Source: Oligoflexus sp.
GTDB taxonomy: Bacteria; Bdellovibrionota_B; Oligoflexia; Oligoflexales; Oligoflexaceae
Reading direction: 5' to 3'
Assembly: GCA_014378195.1 (NCBI GenBank)
Contig: JACMOC010000083.1
Coordinates: 235,475-299,474 of the forward strand
DNA: 64,000 nt
This document shows positions 61,816 to 64,000 of the stretch, piece after piece; the stretch's first letter is position 1; every line of letters begins with the position of its first letter. A program made the translations under genes and the position numbers. Below the pieces are notes generated by a model, which had not been told where the DNA came from, searched no databases, and saw only the letters and a program-made list of their open reading frames with translations.

Positions 61816-63270
61816 ATGACTCTAGCCAGTAGCATGAAAGAATTTGGGTGGCTGACGAGCCATCCTCTCGTTCCAAATGATCTTCCAAATCTTTTGAATA
61901 CGGACTCGCGTTCTTTGCAAGCGGGGCAGTGGTTTCTCCCCATTCGGGGGCAACACTACGATGGTCATGACTATATTCGGCTCGCCATGACAAAAGGAGC
62001 AGCTGGCTTTTTTTATCAAGCGTCTCATGCCAAACACTTAGACGATCATGATAGAAAATTTGGGATCGAAGTTGCAGATACAACGCTTGCTCTTCAGCAG
62101 CTCGCACGCTGGTGGCGGCAGAAAATGGGCTGCACCGTCATAGGTATTACCGGGTCGTCGGGTAAGACAACAGTCAAAGAAATGACTGGCGTTATGCTTC
62201 GGCATTTTGCTCCAGTTCTCCTAACGGAAGGCAATTACAACAACGAGATTGGTGTCGCTTTAACCTTGTGCCGTCTGAAATCAGAACATAAATATGCAGT
62301 TATAGAAATGGGTGCGCGGCATAAGGGAAACATCGCTTTTCTCTCCGCTATGGTGGAACAGGATATCGGTGTGCTCCTTAATGTCGGTAGTGCTCATGTC
62401 GCTGAGTTCGGAGGTCCGCTCAAGGTTCTGGAAACTAAGATGGAAATAGCTGCAGCGCCAACGCTTGTGTTTGGGTCGGATGACGAACGTATCAGTGCGG
62501 CGATGGATAAACTTTCAAATAAAACGGTGATTCGCTTCGCGGAAAGGGCTGAGAGCGAGGTAAATCTTACTCGTGTGAGGCTGGATGGCCGCGGCTCAGT
62601 TCAATTAACTTTCAAGATAGGAGAGCAAAACCTCAGTCTTGAGAGCAATTTTTATCACAGCCGTTTCGCAATTAATATCGGTGCCTGTCTCGCTATTGGC
62701 TTGGCTCTAAAACTTGACCTTAGAGAATGTATACGCGGACTAGAGACTTTTCACGGCGTAAAAGGGCGTTTCAAAGTTCATCGTCTTGACGAGCGATTGC
62801 TCATCGACGATTCCTACAATGCCAATCCCGAGAGTATGAAGTCGGGACTGAGCACGCTTCACCAAGCTTATGGACAAAGACAGATCTGCCTTGTGCTCGG
62901 CGACATGCTCGAGCTCGGTGAGAGTTCGGAAGACTTTCATAGGAAAATTGGCGCCTATTCAGCCTTGGAAGTCAAACCTATGCGACTCATAACGGTGGGG
63001 CACATGGCGCGATGGATAGCGGACGAAGCGCTCAGTTGCGGAATGGAAAAGGCTTCGATCCAAGAATTTGAGAATGTAGATACGCTGATGGATGAAATGT
63101 CAGATTTATGGAATGACTGCGACTTGATTTATGTCAAAGGGTCAAATGGCATGAAATTGGCAAAATTTGTCGATGCTTTTTTCACGGGCTCTCTTGCTTC
63201 TAACGATCCTACGTCGAACTCAAAAACCGAACATCCAAAAAAGTACTCGACCACCATAAATGATGGCTAG
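61816..63270 (+). CDS. murF: UDP-N-acetylmuramoyl-tripeptide--D-alanyl-D-alanine ligase
   Basis: Adds D-Ala-D-Ala to the peptidoglycan precursor. A 484-residue Mur ligase: N-terminal substrate domain (NTDSRSLQAGQWFLPIRG), ATP loop VIGITGSSGKTTVKEM, metal-binding NYNNEIG, central EMGARHKG and C-terminal DDSYNANPESM. Length is normal for MurF. The start ATG follows GGGGGAG by only two or three bases; upstream in-frame starts lack a site. It is 49 bases after purE and away from any other mur gene, so it may be a second copy or a displaced one. Confidence 0.92.
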   Translation: MTLASSMKEFGWLTSHPLVPNDLPNLLNTDSRSLQAGQWFLPIRGQHYDGHDYIRLAMTKGAAGFFYQASHAKHLDDHDRKFGIEVADTTLALQQLARWWRQKMGCTVIGITGSSGKTTVKEMTGVMLRHFAPVLLTEGNYNNEIGVALTLCRLKSEHKYAVIEMGARHKGNIAFLSAMVEQDIGVLLNVGSAHVAEFGGPLKVLETKMEIAAAPTLVFGSDDERISAAMDKLSNKTVIRFAERAESEVNLTRVRLDGRGSVQLTFKIGEQNLSLESNFYHSRFAINIGACLAIGLALKLDLRECIRGLETFHGVKGRFKVHRLDERLLIDDSYNANPESMKSGLSTLHQAYGQRQICLVLGDMLELGESSEDFHRKIGAYSALEVKPMRLITVGHMARWIADEALSCGMEKASIQEFENVDTLMDEMSDLWNDCDLIYVKGSNGMKLAKFVDAFFTGSLASNDPTSNSKTEHPKKYSTTINDG

Positions 63271-63283
63271 ATACGGAGTAAAT

Positions 63284-63313
63284 AAGAGGTCCTCGCCAAG
63301 CCGACCTCTTTTT
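63284..63313 (+). terminator. intrinsic terminator after murF
   Basis: AAGAGGTC - 11 bases - GACCTCTT followed by TTTAG, 13 bases after the murF stop. It ends the dabBA-purKE-murF direction of transcription. Confidence 0.88.
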
Positions 63314-63647
63314 AGTTTTCGTTAAATTTGAAAAACGGTTCAAGCGCTGCTTGAGATGATCCGGGCGGGGACAGTGGACTGAGTGACAGCTCCTAGAGTT
63401 AAAAGAGCAAATAAAACTATGCTCAAAGGATAGGGTTGTGCCCAGCAGACCCTTGAGATGCAGTCTATGCCTAGCATAGAATAGACTGAGTTCTGATTAT
63501 TAACTTCTGTAGATGTGCAGCTTCATGATGCTCTTGCAACGTACCGGTACAATTTCGAAAGATGATTCGACCCCATCGAAAATTCGTCTTATGAAAGTCA
63601 AATAATCCTGGCCCAACGCAGCGCGATAAGTTTCTGTTTTTATTTTC
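63314..63647. other. 334-base intergenic region before transposase remnants
   Basis: No gene seen. A seven-base hairpin (TCTATGC-CTA-GCATAGA, 63464-63480) has no T-run. This stretch would have to contain the end of the ISL3-like element, but no terminal inverted repeat could be assigned by eye. Confidence 0.4.
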
Positions 63648-63797
63648 TCAGCCAAATCTCTGGGCGTGTTCCGGCTCGGGCAATGCCCGAAGATTATGAT
63701 GCAGAGCTATTTGAATCGCCTTGTAGGTCCTAAATCGAAATGCTTTTCTCGTAGTGACTTTTGTTTTGTTGTTCATTCCCTCCACGCTACTCGAGGA
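63648..63797 (-). pseudogene. C-terminal fragment of an ISL3-family transposase
   Basis: On the minus strand the last 50 or so residues read SSSVEGMNNKTKVTTRK, then AFRFRTYKAIQIALHHNL and RALPEPEHAQRF before TGA. EGMNNK-x-K and the GFRTY-x-x-I-x-x-ALYH pattern are the usual C-terminus of ISL3 (IS204/IS1001/IS1165) transposases. The frame stays open upstream (to about 63983) but there it is antisense to another transposase fragment and no longer matches, so the element was cut near 63795. Confidence 0.75.
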
Positions 63798-64000
63798 AAG
63801 GCTGCCTTTTGTGCAATTGAGCCTAAAAAAAGCCGACATTTCGTGACAATTACTAAAAGAAGGAGGGCAGAAGAATTTGCATATTTTCTTCGGGAAATTG
63901 GCCGAAAATATCCCAATGCGAAGAAAATCCATGTGATCATGGATAATTTGAATACTCACAGGGAAAAATCCCCGCTTACTCATCTTGGGGCGAAAAGAGG
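63783..64000 (+). mobile_element. IS630-family transposase fragment (continues beyond window)
   Basis: The plus strand in one frame reads TRGKAAFCAIEPKKSRHF, VTITKRRRAEEFAYFLREI and KKIHVIMDNLNTHREKS, the catalytic DDE region of IS630-family transposases (FxAiEP, HlVMDNLNTH with the second Asp). No start codon or N-terminal region is present upstream; the coding similarity begins where the ISL3 fragment ends. The 3' part runs off the window, so whether the element is complete at its right end cannot be seen. Confidence 0.75.

Noticed and set aside
63798..63983. N-terminal extension of the minus-strand ISL3-like frame
   Set aside because: The open frame continues but is antisense to the IS630 fragment and has no transposase similarity.

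Overview
The window comes from a Gram-negative bacterium with roughly balanced base composition. It carries several predicted outer-membrane barrels (including an OMPLA-type phospholipase), many lipoproteins with a lipobox, a TonB-like protein and HAMP/two-component signalling proteins. GTP-dependent PEPCK, a SufS-SufU pair, DUF3015 and DUF4105 proteins and a TGS-less ThrRS together would fit an Oligoflexia/Bdellovibrionota-like lineage; that assignment is inference. No rRNA, tRNA or CRISPR array was recognised.

Layout. 1-6.9 kb: serine acetyltransferase (cut by the window edge), a coiled-coil protein, an aminotransferase, a 7TM class III cyclase and surface proteins. 6.9-16 kb: glutathione-dependent formaldehyde detoxification (frmAB), an orphan HATPase protein, thrS, gamma-glutamyltranspeptidase, DUF1499 and a tandem DUF3015 pair. 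16-26 kb: a DUF4105 protein, a hybrid histidine kinase with a diadenylate-cyclase-like protein upstream, a MoeB-rhodanese fusion, a rhomboid protease, a methyltransferase and a LysR regulator. 26-44 kb: a broken cydA, an exonuclease/GIY-YIG-like fusion, peroxiredoxin, pruA, a lipoprotein plus M36-like protease pair, pckG, a degenerate acyl-CoA ligase, HAMP and J-domain proteins, sufS-sufU and msrB. 44-54 kb: lon with a heat-shock-like promoter, a minus-strand TauE/DUF1634/methyltransferase group, surface proteins, Nudix, a PilZ-GNAT fusion, a TerB-like protein and pldA. 54-64 kb: a LysR regulator divergent from dabB-dabA (inorganic carbon uptake), then purK-purE-murF, then two abutting truncated transposase genes.

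How the genes may work together. The most interesting arrangement is dabBA followed on the same strand by purK-purE. DabAB accumulates bicarbonate, and PurK consumes bicarbonate to make N5-CAIR for PurE. This could be a CO2-supply module for a heterotroph rather than part of an autotrophic carbon-concentrating mechanism. Other points of note are enzymes with altered key residues: OMPLA with an Asp in the triad, a cyclase lacking its transition-state Asn, a DisA-like domain with changed DGA/RHR motifs, and an acyl-CoA ligase missing its catalytic Lys motif.
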